Shown piece by piece: positions 9,138 to 19,029 of a stretch of DNA of 64,000 nucleotides; within the stretch, counting starts at the first letter, position 1; each line of letters begins with the position of its first letter. The notes beneath the pieces were generated by a model that worked only from the letters and a program-made list of their open reading frames with translations, searched no databases and had not been told where the DNA came from. The position numbers and the translations under genes are program-made. Origin of the DNA: Rhodobacter sp. CZR27 (GTDB taxonomy: Bacteria; Pseudomonadota; Alphaproteobacteria; Rhodobacterales; Rhodobacteraceae); assembly GCF_002407205.1 (NCBI RefSeq), contig NZ_CP023549.1, positions 537,001-601,000 on the forward strand. Reading direction: 5' to 3'.

Positions 9138-11644
9138 TCACTCCTGCGCGCGAAGAACCTGCGCCGGTCGCGCACGCAGCGGCCGAAGCGCGAAGACCAT
9201 GCCGGCAAGCAGCGTGGCCAGGATGCCGCCCGCCACGATGGCAAGGGCCGAAACCGGCTCGAACCGGAAGTCGCTGTCCATGACGAAGGTCATCACGGCC
9301 CATCCGGCAAGCCCGCCCGCCAGGATCGCCACGAGCCCCGCCGCAGCCCCCAGCAGGGCCGAGCGCAGCGCGAAGCTCGCGAGGATGCGGCCCCGAGTTG
9401 CGCCCAGCGTCTTCAGGACCGCCGCCTCGTAGATCCGCCCGCGCTCGCCCGCCGCCGCGGCCCCGATCAGCACGATGAAGCCCGTGACGAGGGTGGCCGC
9501 AGCGGCCCAGGCCGTTGCGGTGGCGATGGCCGAAAGCGCCTCGGTCACCCGGTCGATGGCGTCCCGCACCCGGATTGCGGTGATGTTGGGGAAGGCGCTG
9601 GCAAGGTCGCGCAGGATCGCGGCCTCGGCCTCGGGTTCGGCATAGACAGTGGCGATGAACGTGTGCGGCGCGCCCTGCAGGGCCGAGGGATTCATCACCA
9701 TGACAAAGCCCATCCCGGCCGAGGAGAAATCGACCTCGCGGAACGAGGTAATCTCGGCCTCGATGTCGCGCCCGAGGATGTTCACCGTCAGCCGGTCACC
9801 CAGCTTCAGGCCGATCTCCTCGGCTTCCTCGGCGGCGAAGGAGACCTGCGCCGGCCCCTGATAATCGGCCGGCCAGAAGCTGCCGGCGACCACCCGGCCG
9901 CTCTCGGGCGGCGTCGCGGCGTAGGAGATGCCGCGGTCACCGCGCACCACCCAGTGCTCGCCCGCCACCTCGCGCGCGGGACGCCCGTTGATCCGGGTCA
10001 GCACGCCGCGCAGCATCGGCGCGGCCTCGACGCGGCTGACCGCGGCATCCTCCTGCACGCGGCGCAGGAAGCCGTCGATCTGGTCCTGCTGGATGTCCAC
10101 GAAGAAATAGGACGGCGCGCGCTCCGGCAGGTCGCGGTCGATCGCGGCGCGAAGGTTCGCGTCGATCTGCCCCACCGCCGCCAACACCGAGAGGCCAAGG
10201 CCAAGCGACAGCACGACCGACACCGCCTCTTCCCGCGGCCCGCCGATCGCGCCGAGCGCGAGGCGCAGCGCCGTCCGCCCGCGCGCCAGACCCGAGCGCG
10301 CCGCCCGGCGCGCCACGCGGCGCAGCGCAAGCGCCGCAAGCAGCAGCACCGCCAGCGCGCCGGCAATGCCTCCCGCCGTCCCGAGCGCAAGCAGCGCCGT
10401 GCCCGAGAAGGCCACCGCGCCGCCCACCAGCAGCGCCGCAAGGCCGGCAAGCGCCAGAAGCCACTGCCAGCGCGGCCGGGCCTCGCCTCCCGCGCCGCGG
10501 TAAAGCGCCGCCGCGCGCACGCCTTCCGTCCGCGCAAGCGGCCAGAGGGTGAAGAGAAGCGCCGTCACGATGCCGTAGAACGCGGCCTCCGCCAGCGGCC
10601 CGGGGTAAAGGCCGAAGGTGATCGGAAATGGCAGCGAGGCCACGATGAAGGGCGAGGCCGCCAGCGGCAGCAGGATGCCGATCCCCAACCCGACCGTTAC
10701 GCCAAGCGCCGTCAGCACGCCGATCTGGATCAGATAGGCAAGGAAGATCGTCCGCCCCTCGGCGCCCAGCGTGCGCAGCGTGGCGATGGTGGCGATCTTG
10801 CCCTCCAGATAGGCGCGGACGGCGGCCGAGATCCCGACCCCGCCGACGGCAAGGCCTGCAAGCCCCACGAGCACGAGGAACGAGCCGGTGCGGTCCACGA
10901 ACCGCTCCACCCCCGGGCTTGCGCGCCGGCTGTCGGACCAGCGCATGCCCTTGTCGCGGAAGGCGGCCTCCGCCTCGGCCTGCGCGGCCGCGAGATCGGT
11001 GCCCTCGGGCAGGTCGAGCCGGTATTCGGTCTCGTAAAGCGTCCCCGGTCCCAGCAGGCCGGACCGCGCCAGATCCGCTGTCAGAACCAGCGTCCGCGGT
11101 GCGAGCGAGAAGCCACCCGTGGCACTGTCCGGCTCGCGGTCGAGCACCGCGCCGAGGCGGAAGGACTGCGTACCGAGCCGGAAGCTTTCGCCCACCGCCA
11201 GCCCCAGCCGGTCGGCCAGAACCCTGTCCATCACCGCGCCGGGCAGGCCGCTGCCGCCCTCCAGAACATCTGCCAGCGGGAAGGGCGGGTCGATCACCAG
11301 CTCTCCCAGCAGCGGGTAGAGGTCATCGACCGCCTTCACCTGGGTCAGCGCGCGTTCCTCGCCCACCACGGCCATCGAGCGGAACTCGACCACCTCGGAA
11401 ACCCGGCTTGCGCGGGCCTCCATCCACGCCCGTTCGTCCGGCGTGGCCTTGCGATAGGTCAGCTCCATCTGCGCATCGCCGCCCAGCAGCACCGCGCCCT
11501 GTTCGGTCAGCCCGGCCTCGATCGCCGCCCGCACGAGGCCCACGGCCGCAATCGCCGCCACCCCGAGCGCGAGGCAGGCAAGGAAGACCCGGAAGCCCTG
11601 CAGGCCCCCGCGCAGCTCGCGCCGCGCAATCCGCGCCGCGATGC

Positions 11645-11648
<4 letters not shown>
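9138..11648 (-). CDS. FtsX-type ABC transporter permease (YbbP-like)
   Basis: An 836-residue permease with an N-terminal membrane anchor, a large periplasmic MacB-type region, a central membrane block with an FtsX domain (about 255-420), a second periplasmic region and a C-terminal FtsX domain (about 715-830). This two-domain layout is that of YbbP, whose partner is YbbA and whose neighbour is often TesA, exactly as here. Members are thought to extract or export lipophilic molecules from the inner membrane; the substrate is not settled. The start ATG overlaps the stop of the ATPase gene by 4 bases (11645-11648), showing tight coupling. Confidence 0.9.
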
Positions 11649-12332
<684 letters not shown>

Positions 12333-12334
<2 letters not shown>

Positions 12335-13025
12335 GCACCTTGCCTTTTCCAGCCACAGCCCCCGATATGGCGCGATCCGCGCGCTGCGCAACGTCTCGCT
12401 CGCCCTCGTGTTCTCGGCCACGGCCGCCGCCGCGGAACCCGGCCCGGCGGTCACTGTCCTGGCGCTCGGCGACAGCCTGACCGCAGGCTACGGCCTGCCG
12501 GAGGGCGAGGGCTTCGTGCCACAGCTCGAACACTGGCTTGAATCGCATGGCGAGGAGGTCGAGGTGGTGAACGCGGGCGTCTCGGGCGACACCACCGCCG
12601 GCGGCCTCGCCCGCCTGAACTGGAGCCTGACGCCCGAGGTCGATGCCATGATCGTGAACCTCGGCGGCAACGACCTGCTGCGTGGTCTCGACCCGGCGAT
12701 GAGCCGCGCGAACCTGCAGGCCATCCTCGAGGAGGCCCGCGCCCGCGACATGCCGGTGCTGCTCGTCGGGCTCGAGGCGCCGGGAAACTACGGACCCGAC
12801 TACAAGCAGGCCTTCGACGCGATCTATCCCGACCTCGCCCGGCAGTTTCAGGCCGATCTCGAGCGCAGCTTCTTCGCGCCTCTGACCGCGCGCCTCGACG
12901 AGGCCGACGCGCGCCAGCGCTACATGCAGCCCGACGGCATCCACCCCAGCGCCGAGGGCGTCGCATTGATCGTCGAAGCGATCGGTCCGCGGGTGAAGGC
13001 CCTCGTCGAGCGGGCGCGGGACTGA
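12333..13025 (+). CDS. tesA: TesA-like SGNH/GDSL esterase-thioesterase
   Basis: A 230-residue secreted esterase of the arylesterase/lysophospholipase L1 group. All four SGNH blocks are present: GDSLTAG with Ser48, the block II glycine in NAGVSGDTTAGG, GGNDLLRG with Asn113, and DGIHP with Asp201 and His204. A signal peptide ends after about AAAA34, so the enzyme acts in the periplasm. Start ATG 12333 overlaps the ATG of the divergent ABC ATPase gene; an in-frame ATG at 12321, inside the ATPase gene, is a possible earlier start. Translation and transcription signals must therefore lie within the neighbour's coding DNA. Confidence 0.92.
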
Positions 13026-13086
13026 CCTCGGTTGATGCGGATGCCTGCTCGATCATTCCGCCTCGTCGTGCGGGCACGGGACTGAC
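13001..13086. repeat. 60-bp-period direct repeat copying the end of tesA
   Basis: The last 26 bases of the tesA end (13001-13026) recur at 13061-13086 with two mismatches. The repeat includes the stop codon, so a second, non-coding copy of the gene end lies downstream. Confidence 0.8.
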
Positions 13087-13250
13087 ACCGGCCGAGCCGA
13101 TGCCCGCCCCTCGTCGCGCGCCCGGCATTCCCCGTGCGGATCGACTTCCGGGTCCAGCGCGGCAGTGAAGCACCCTGAGCCGGGCGCCGACAGGAGCACG
13201 GGACGAGTCCCGATGAGGTCGGCCCGCCCCCTGAACGGATCGGGTCGGTC

Positions 13251-14024
13251 CTACCAGCAGGTGAAGCCGGCGTCGGCCACGACGGTGGTGCCGGTCATCA
13301 GGCTCGAGGCGTCGCATGCCAGGAAATGCACGACCGAGGCGATCTCGTCGGGCCTGCCCATGCGGTGCATCGGCGTGTCACGCAGCCAGACGTCGATCAT
13401 CCCGTCGTTGTCGTGGCGATACATGGTCATCTCGGTCTCGATGTAGGTCGGGGCGACCGCGTTCACCCGCACGCCACGGTCGGCCCATTCGGCACCCAGC
13501 GACGAGGTCATCTGGTGCACCGCCGCCTTCGCCGCGTTGTAGTAGGTCTGCTTCTGCGGCCGGTTCGAGATGATGCCCGACATCGAGCCGATGTTGACGA
13601 TCGCGCCGCTGCCGCGGGCCAGCATATCGCGGGCGAAGGCGCGATTGCACCAGAAGACGCCGTTGTAGTTGACGTCGTTCACGGCCAGCCAGTGCTCGTC
13701 CGTCACGTCCTCGGCCGCGACGCCCGATCGTGCGATGCCCGCATTGGCGACAAGGATGTCGACCTTGCCGTAGGTCGCCACCAGTTCGCGGGCGAGCGCC
13801 TCGACATCCTCGGAGCAGGTGACATCGAGCTGGCGCAGATCGACCTCGTGGCCAAGCTCGCGCATCCTGTCCTGCCCCTTTCGGCCGATCTCCATCGAGA
13901 TGTCGGCGATCACGACCCTTGCCCCGAACTCGGCCAGCGCCTGAACGCAGCTCAGGCCGATGCCCTGGCCGCCCCCGGTCACCACGGCCACGCGGCCGTC
14001 GAGCCTGAACTTGTCGGCAAACAT
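13251..14024 (-). CDS. SDR family sugar/polyol dehydrogenase
   Basis: A 257-residue classical short-chain dehydrogenase. The NAD(P)-binding TGGGQGIG is at 16-23, DVT and NAG motifs follow, and the catalytic YxxxK is seen in YYNAAK. The acidic ADIS after the second strand favours NAD over NADP. It is the last gene of an operon with a sugar kinase, DeoR repressor and class II aldolase, so a role in oxidising a sugar, sugar alcohol or lactaldehyde-type intermediate is inferred. Start ATG 14024 has a strong GGAGGGGGG leader; upstream frame extension is spurious. Confidence 0.85.
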   Translation of the reverse strand: MFADKFRLDGRVAVVTGGGQGIGLSCVQALAEFGARVVIADISMEIGRKGQDRMRELGHEVDLRQLDVTCSEDVEALARELVATYGKVDILVANAGIARSGVAAEDVTDEHWLAVNDVNYNGVFWCNRAFARDMLARGSGAIVNIGSMSGIISNRPQKQTYYNAAKAAVHQMTSSLGAEWADRGVRVNAVAPTYIETEMTMYRHDNDGMIDVWLRDTPMHRMGRPDEIASVVHFLACDASSLMTGTTVVADAGFTCW

Positions 14025-14073
14025 GATGAGTCCCCCCTCCCTTGCCTGGCAGATCGCCTGAACCCTGCCGGAA

Positions 14074-14742
14074 TCAGCTGATGAACGGATGGCGCCCCGG
14101 CTGGTTGAACCTGGTGCGGCGCACCTCCAGCAGCTTCTCGATCTGCCCGGCATCGAACTCCCTCGCGCCGCCGTAGCCGGCTGCGAGGAAGACCACCTTC
14201 GCGTAGTAGTCGAGCGCCTCCATCTTGAAATAGGCGCTCTGGAGGTCGTGGCCGTAGCTCAGCGCGCCGTGGTTCTCGAGCAGGATGGCGTCGTGCCGTT
14301 CCAGCGCGGGAATGATGGCGTCGCAGAGTTCGCTGGTCGAGGGCAGACCGTAGGGCGTCAGCGGCACCTCTCCAAGGAACATCGTCGATTCCGGCATGAT
14401 CTGCTGGGTCAGCGGCTTGCCGCAGATCGCATGGACCGTCGCATGAAGCGGATGGGCATGGACCACGGCGCGCACGTCCTCGCGGTGGTCATAGACGCAC
14501 AGGTGCATCTTCATCTCGGTCGAGGGGCGATAGGGGCTGTCCTCCACGACCTCTCCTCGGCGGTCGATGCGGCAGATCATGTCGGGCGTCATGAAGCCCT
14601 TGGACACGCCCGTCGGCGTGCAGAGCACGGTGCCGTCATCCAGCAGGCACGAGATGTTGCCGTCATTGGCCGCCCCCATGCCCCGGTTGTAGGCCCGTCT
14701 GCCGATCTCGCAGATGAAGTCCCTCAGCTCGCGATGTTCCAT
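14074..14742 (-). CDS. Class II aldolase/adducin family sugar-phosphate aldolase
   Basis: A 222-residue zinc aldolase related to L-fuculose-phosphate and L-ribulose-5-phosphate enzymes. Visible are the phosphate-binding NDGNISC, TGVSKGF and PSTEMKMH, the zinc-binding HAHPLH pair and a further active-site HGAL. It should cleave or epimerise a phosphorylated ketose made by the kinase of the same operon. Which sugar is unknown; the fuculose/rhamnulose class is favoured by the kinase type. It lies 49 bases before the SDR gene and 88 bases after the regulator. Confidence 0.88.
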   Translation of the reverse strand: MEHRELRDFICEIGRRAYNRGMGAANDGNISCLLDDGTVLCTPTGVSKGFMTPDMICRIDRRGEVVEDSPYRPSTEMKMHLCVYDHREDVRAVVHAHPLHATVHAICGKPLTQQIMPESTMFLGEVPLTPYGLPSTSELCDAIIPALERHDAILLENHGALSYGHDLQSAYFKMEALDYYAKVVFLAAGYGGAREFDAGQIEKLLEVRRTRFNQPGRHPFIS

Positions 14743-14830
14743 GTCCCGGCGTCCCCTTTTGCCCGAGCAAAGCAGGCAATCGGAAACTAGTCAACATATA
14801 ACCATCGAAAACAACAGAAGCGGACATATA

Positions 14831-15595
14831 TCACTTGCCGTGGATCAGCGTGACACCCCGCGCACTGGTCTCGGCCATCCATGCGTCGGAGGGTTTGCGA
14901 TCGGTGACGAGCAGGTCGATCGCATCGAGGTCGCAGACGCTGATCAGCCCGGTCTGGTCGAACTTGTCGCCATCCGCCAGCAGGCAGACGCGGCGGGCAT
15001 GGGCAATGAAGGCGCGCTTCATGTCGGCATCGGGAAGGCTCGGATCCATCACGCCTTGCCGCAGGGACAGCGCCTTGCAGCTGATGAAGGCGATATCGGC
15101 CGTGAAGCGCCCGATCGCCTCGATCGCCATGTGGCCGGCAAGGGTCATAGACCGGTGCCTGAGCTCGCCCCCGGCCGAGATCACGACGTGGCGCTCGGCC
15201 AGCGGGCTGGCAAGGATGCGCACCGAATTGGTGATCACCGTCAGGTCGCGGCGCCGGGCAAGGGGGGTGAGCAACTCGAAGGCGGTGGAGGATGAATCGA
15301 TCATCACCGCGGCGCCGTCGGTGACCAGTTCGGCCGCGAGGGCGGCGATCTTCCGTTTCTGTTGGATATTGGTGACCTGCCGGGTCGGATAGGGCAGGTC
15401 TTCGGGCTCGTCCCGGCTGGACGGGATCGCGCCGCCATGTGCCCGCGCGACACGGCCTTCGCGCTCGAGCTTCTGAAGGTCGCGCCGGATCGTTTCCTCG
15501 GACACGCTGAACTGCGTGCTGAGTTCCGAGACGAGCACGCGCTTGTCCCGGTCGAGGCTTTCGAGGATCAGGCGCTGGCGTTCTATGGCGAGCAT
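14831..15595 (-). CDS. DeoR/GlpR family transcriptional repressor
   Basis: A 254-residue regulator. The winged helix is at the N-terminus (RLILESLDRDKRVLVSELS, then SVSEETIRRDLQKLEREG), followed by the sugar-phosphate isomerase-like sensor domain with the usual DSSSTAFEL and GG motifs. DeoR proteins bind a phosphorylated sugar from the pathway they control, so it most likely represses this operon. Start ATG 15595 lies inside the end of the kinase gene (13-base overlap), showing co-transcription and probable autoregulation. Confidence 0.9.
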   Translation of the reverse strand: MLAIERQRLILESLDRDKRVLVSELSTQFSVSEETIRRDLQKLEREGRVARAHGGAIPSSRDEPEDLPYPTRQVTNIQQKRKIAALAAELVTDGAAVMIDSSSTAFELLTPLARRRDLTVITNSVRILASPLAERHVVISAGGELRHRSMTLAGHMAIEAIGRFTADIAFISCKALSLRQGVMDPSLPDADMKRAFIAHARRVCLLADGDKFDQTGLISVCDLDAIDLLVTDRKPSDAWMAETSARGVTLIHGK

Positions 15596-17079
15596 GGCGC
15601 CCCTTTCAGCAGTCGTTCCAGATCGGCGTCGGGCGGATATTCCCGTGTCATGCCGGAATTTGCAATGAACCGCCGGGCGTTCGGCAGCGAATCCACGCGG
15701 CCCAGCCCGATGAGCTGGAACAGCGCATTGCCGGCGGCGCTGGCCTCGACGGGACCGGCAAGCACCGGCACGCCGAGACGGCTGGCCAGCAGGCTGCACA
15801 GGAAGCCGTCCTGCGCGCCGCCGCCGCCCAACCGCAAGGCGCGCCATGGCTCGCCGGCCAGCCGTGCCGCGGTGCCGAGCGCGGCGGCGGCCTGCTCGAC
15901 CAGCCCGAGATAGAGCGCAAGGATCAGCTCCGCGTCCGTGCCCGCGGGTGTGTGGCCCGCTGCCTGCATCTGCCCGAAGGCGGCCGCTTGCATGTCCGCC
16001 GATGCCAGAAGGGCAGGGTCAGACGGGTCCAGCGCCACCGGAAGTCCTTTCTCAAGCGCCGCCCTCGCGGCGGCCGCCATGCTTGGAAAATCCGGCCGGG
16101 CGCCGCCGGGGGAGGCAAGCCCTGCCTGAAGCCGGCGCATCAGCAGAAGGCCGGGCAGGCTCCGCGTCACCAGCGCCCGGCCAGTGGCGCCGCCCTCGAC
16201 CCCGAAGCCCGCGGTCAGCGCCTCCGCCGGCACTGCGGTCGCGGCGCATTCGAAGCCGACGACGTTCCAGCTGCCAGCGATCATGAACGCCTCGGTCGGG
16301 CCGAGCGGAAGGGCATAGACCGCGCTGGCCGTGTCGTGCCCTGCGACCGTGACCACCGGCACCGGACCGAGGCCACTTGCAGCGGCCAGGGCCGGCCGCA
16401 GCGGACCCAGCAGACTGCCCGGTTGCGCGATGGGGCCGAAAAGCCGGCGCGGCAGGCCCGTCGCGTCAAGGATCTCGTCGCTCCAGCGGTCGAGCCGGCG
16501 GTCGTGCAGACCCGAGGTCCGCGCCAGCGTCAGTTCGTTCACGGCGCATCCGGTCAGGTGATGCGACGCCAGCTCTGCGATCATCAGCAGCCGTTCGGCC
16601 CGCCCCAGCAGGTCCGGGCGGTCCGACCGCTCGGCGATCAGTTGGAAGAGGGTGTTGCCGGCCAGGATCTGCCCCTCGGTGATCCGCGCGATCCGGTCAA
16701 GGGGAAGCGGCGAGGCGTCCAGCCCCCGCTGCGAGCGCGGGTGGCGATAATGCACAGGCGCGGCCAGCAGTCGCCCCTCGGGACCGACCAGCCCGTAGTC
16801 CAGCCCCCAGCCGTCGACGCCGATCGAGGCAACGCGAAGCCCACGCGTCGCAGCCTGCGCCGCGGCGGCCGCCAATCCCGCCTCGAGGTTCGAAAACAGC
16901 CTTGGCGCGTCCCAGTGCGGACCCTCCGGCCCCCCGGTTTCCAGACCGGGAAAGCGTAGAAGCTCCTCGAGATCCAGCCAGTCGTTGCGCAGCGTGGCCA
17001 GCATGGCCCGGCCGCTGCCCGCCCCGAAGTCGAAGGCGAGGCAGCAGAGGGGCAGGGCAGGGTCGGCGGCATCCGACAT
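15583..17079 (-). CDS. FGGY carbohydrate kinase, rhamnulokinase-like
   Basis: A 498-residue two-domain FGGY kinase. FDFGAGSGRAML is the N-terminal phosphate loop, DGWGLDYGL and HYRHPR match the rhamnulokinase substrate region, VAGHDTASAVYALPL is the FGGY-type signature at the domain joint, and RLGGGGAQDGF is the C-terminal nucleotide site. RhaB resemblance is clear by eye, yet the operon lacks rhamnose isomerase and mutarotase, so the substrate could be another deoxy-ketose. First gene of the operon. Start ATG 17079 follows GGGAG by nine bases. Confidence 0.85.
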   Translation of the reverse strand: MSDAADPALPLCCLAFDFGAGSGRAMLATLRNDWLDLEELLRFPGLETGGPEGPHWDAPRLFSNLEAGLAAAAAQAATRGLRVASIGVDGWGLDYGLVGPEGRLLAAPVHYRHPRSQRGLDASPLPLDRIARITEGQILAGNTLFQLIAERSDRPDLLGRAERLLMIAELASHHLTGCAVNELTLARTSGLHDRRLDRWSDEILDATGLPRRLFGPIAQPGSLLGPLRPALAAASGLGPVPVVTVAGHDTASAVYALPLGPTEAFMIAGSWNVVGFECAATAVPAEALTAGFGVEGGATGRALVTRSLPGLLLMRRLQAGLASPGGARPDFPSMAAAARAALEKGLPVALDPSDPALLASADMQAAAFGQMQAAGHTPAGTDAELILALYLGLVEQAAAALGTAARLAGEPWRALRLGGGGAQDGFLCSLLASRLGVPVLAGPVEASAAGNALFQLIGLGRVDSLPNARRFIANSGMTREYPPDADLERLLKGAPCSP

Positions 17080-17578
17080 TCGCTAGCATCTCCCGAGCCG
17101 AGGATCTTCGCCCGAGACTTCCGCAATCCGTTGGACTTGTCCACGAACTTCAGTCGCCGGAATTCCGGAATTGTGGGTGTATGTGGAGTGGTGAGGATTC
17201 TGAGGAAGGGCGGCCTGCCGCTTCAGCGGGCAGCGCTTCGCGCCCCGGCAGCCGTGACCGACGCGGTGGGAAGCTGTCGCCCGGATATTCGATCAACGGG
17301 TCGGTGGCGGCGCTAGTCCGCGCGAGCCGCCGACCGTGAGAACGTCTTGCCCGGGGTCCGCACCGAGGCGCTCGACGCGCCGCGGCAGGCGCTGGCCAGA
17401 GGCGGGCCGCCGACCGCGGTCGCGGCGGCGGCCCGCGCGGGTGCGGCGGCCATTGCCCTCACGCCGCCCGGCCTATTTCCGTAGGCCGGCGTTCGGCCAT
17501 CCCGATACCGGCGCCATCGGTGTGGCGATCGGGACGGCCGTTCTGGTGCAGGAGGCGACGGACATGGGGTCCCGACGC
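17080..17578. other. 499-base intergenic region with operator-like palindromes
   Basis: No gene recognised. Close upstream of the kinase start lie GGAC-TT-GTCC (17133-17142) and the palindrome CCGGAATTCCGG (17157-17168), reasonable candidates for the DeoR operator. The rest, up to the nhaD stop, shows nothing. Confidence 0.4.
17133..17168 (-). promoter_or_regulatory. Candidate DeoR operator region
   Basis: Two perfect short palindromes, GGACTTGTCC (17133-17142) and CCGGAATTCCGG (17157-17168), lie 54-90 bases before the kinase start codon. The position suits repressor control of the sugar operon; the assignment to DeoR is inference. Confidence 0.35.
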
Positions 17579-18877
17579 TCAGAACGTCGCCGCGTTGACG
17601 AGCAGATGCGTTCCCACCGCGGCCACATATCCGAGGCCGATGGCCCAGGTCCATCTCAGGTGCGACAGGAAGGTGTAGCCGTCCTTCGCCTGTCCCATCA
17701 GTGCGACGCCCGCGGCCGAGCCGATCGAGAGCATCGAGCCGCCGACCCCGCAGGTGAGCGTGATGAGAAGCCATTGCCCATGCGACATGTCGGGGTCCAT
17801 CGTCAGGACGGCGAACATCAGCGGGATGTTGTCGACGACGGCCGAAAGGGCGCCGACGATGATGTTGGCATAGGTCGGGCCGAGATCGGCATAAAGCAGC
17901 TCCGATGCCAGCGCGAGATAACCCATCACCCCAAGCCCGCCGACCGCGAAGATGATCCCGAAGAAGAACAGCAGCGTGTCCCACTCCACCCGCTGGATCT
18001 GGCTGAAGCTGTCGAGCACCATGTCCTCGTCGGCTCGCCGGGCGCCGTTGCGCTTGAGGAAATAGGCCCAGATCTGGAGGTAGCCCAGGCCGAGCATCAT
18101 GCCGAGCGCGGGAGGCAGGTGCAGGAAGTTCTTGAAGCTGACGGCCGTCACGATGGTCAGGGCGAAAAGGACCGCCACGCCGAGGGTGCCGGGCTTGGCG
18201 CGGACCCGCTCGTGCTGCGGGGTGGGGCGCCCCTGCGGCACCGCGAAATACATGATGCCGGCCGGCACGAGCCAGTTGACCAGCGAGGGCAGGAAGATCG
18301 CGAAGAAGTCGAGGAACTCGAGCTTGCCCTTCTGCCAGACCATCAGCGTGGTAATGTCGCCAAACGGCGTGAAGGCGCCGCCCGCATTGGACGCGACCAC
18401 GACCGAGATGCAGCCGAGCGTCACGAACCGCTTCGACTCGGAGCCGAGGGCGAGGATGACGGTGCCCATCACGAGGGCCGTCGTCAGGTTGTCGAGTATG
18501 CCCGACAGCACGAAGGCCAGCGCGCCCGTCAGCACGAAGAGGCCACGGTAGCCGAGGCCGAGCCCTACCAGCTTCGCCCGCAGCACCTGGAAGCCGCGCC
18601 GCTCCTCGAGCGTGTTCACATAGGTGATCGCGACGAGAAGGAACAGGAACAGCTCGCCATATTCCTCGATGATGTGGGCGGCGAACTCGCGCGTCTCGTG
18701 TCCGTGGCCGGCCATGGTGTAGGCGATGCCGATGAGCATCCAGATCAGGCCGGCGGCCAGCATGACGGGCTTGGACTTGCGGAGATGGGTGACCTCCTCG
18801 AACACCACGAGGACGTAGGCGCTCAGGAAGATGATGACAGAGAGGATCCCCGCCCAATGGGTGGTCAGATCAAGCAT
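17579..18877 (-). CDS. nhaD: NhaD family Na+/H+ antiporter
   Basis: A 432-residue inner-membrane antiporter with about 12 segments. Typical NhaD/ion-transporter stretches are ILDNLTTALVMGTVIL, ASNAGGAFTPFGDITTLMVW and SAVVDNIPLMFAVL. It exchanges sodium or lithium for protons and supports salt or alkali tolerance. It is single, 150 bases downstream of nothing obvious and transcribed in the same direction as the stator genes beyond. The start ATG at 18877 begins the first membrane segment directly. Confidence 0.92.
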   Translation of the reverse strand: MLDLTTHWAGILSVIIFLSAYVLVVFEEVTHLRKSKPVMLAAGLIWMLIGIAYTMAGHGHETREFAAHIIEEYGELFLFLLVAITYVNTLEERRGFQVLRAKLVGLGLGYRGLFVLTGALAFVLSGILDNLTTALVMGTVILALGSESKRFVTLGCISVVVASNAGGAFTPFGDITTLMVWQKGKLEFLDFFAIFLPSLVNWLVPAGIMYFAVPQGRPTPQHERVRAKPGTLGVAVLFALTIVTAVSFKNFLHLPPALGMMLGLGYLQIWAYFLKRNGARRADEDMVLDSFSQIQRVEWDTLLFFFGIIFAVGGLGVMGYLALASELLYADLGPTYANIIVGALSAVVDNIPLMFAVLTMDPDMSHGQWLLITLTCGVGGSMLSIGSAAGVALMGQAKDGYTFLSHLRWTWAIGLGYVAAVGTHLLVNAATF

Positions 18878-19029
18878 GGAGGATGCGCCTTTCGCGGGGG
18901 CTGGAAGGAGAAGGGGTCGGAAGGCAGGGCTTCGCGCCTGCGGCGGGGCGGGCGCCGGGCCGCCCGCGACGGCCGGCGGCCCCTCGGGCTGCAGGGGCCG
19001 GGGCGCGCGTCGCGTCCTGGCGCGTCCGG

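Noticed and set aside
15583..17079. Naming the FGGY kinase rhaB
   Set aside because: Similarity is by eye only and other rhamnose genes are absent.
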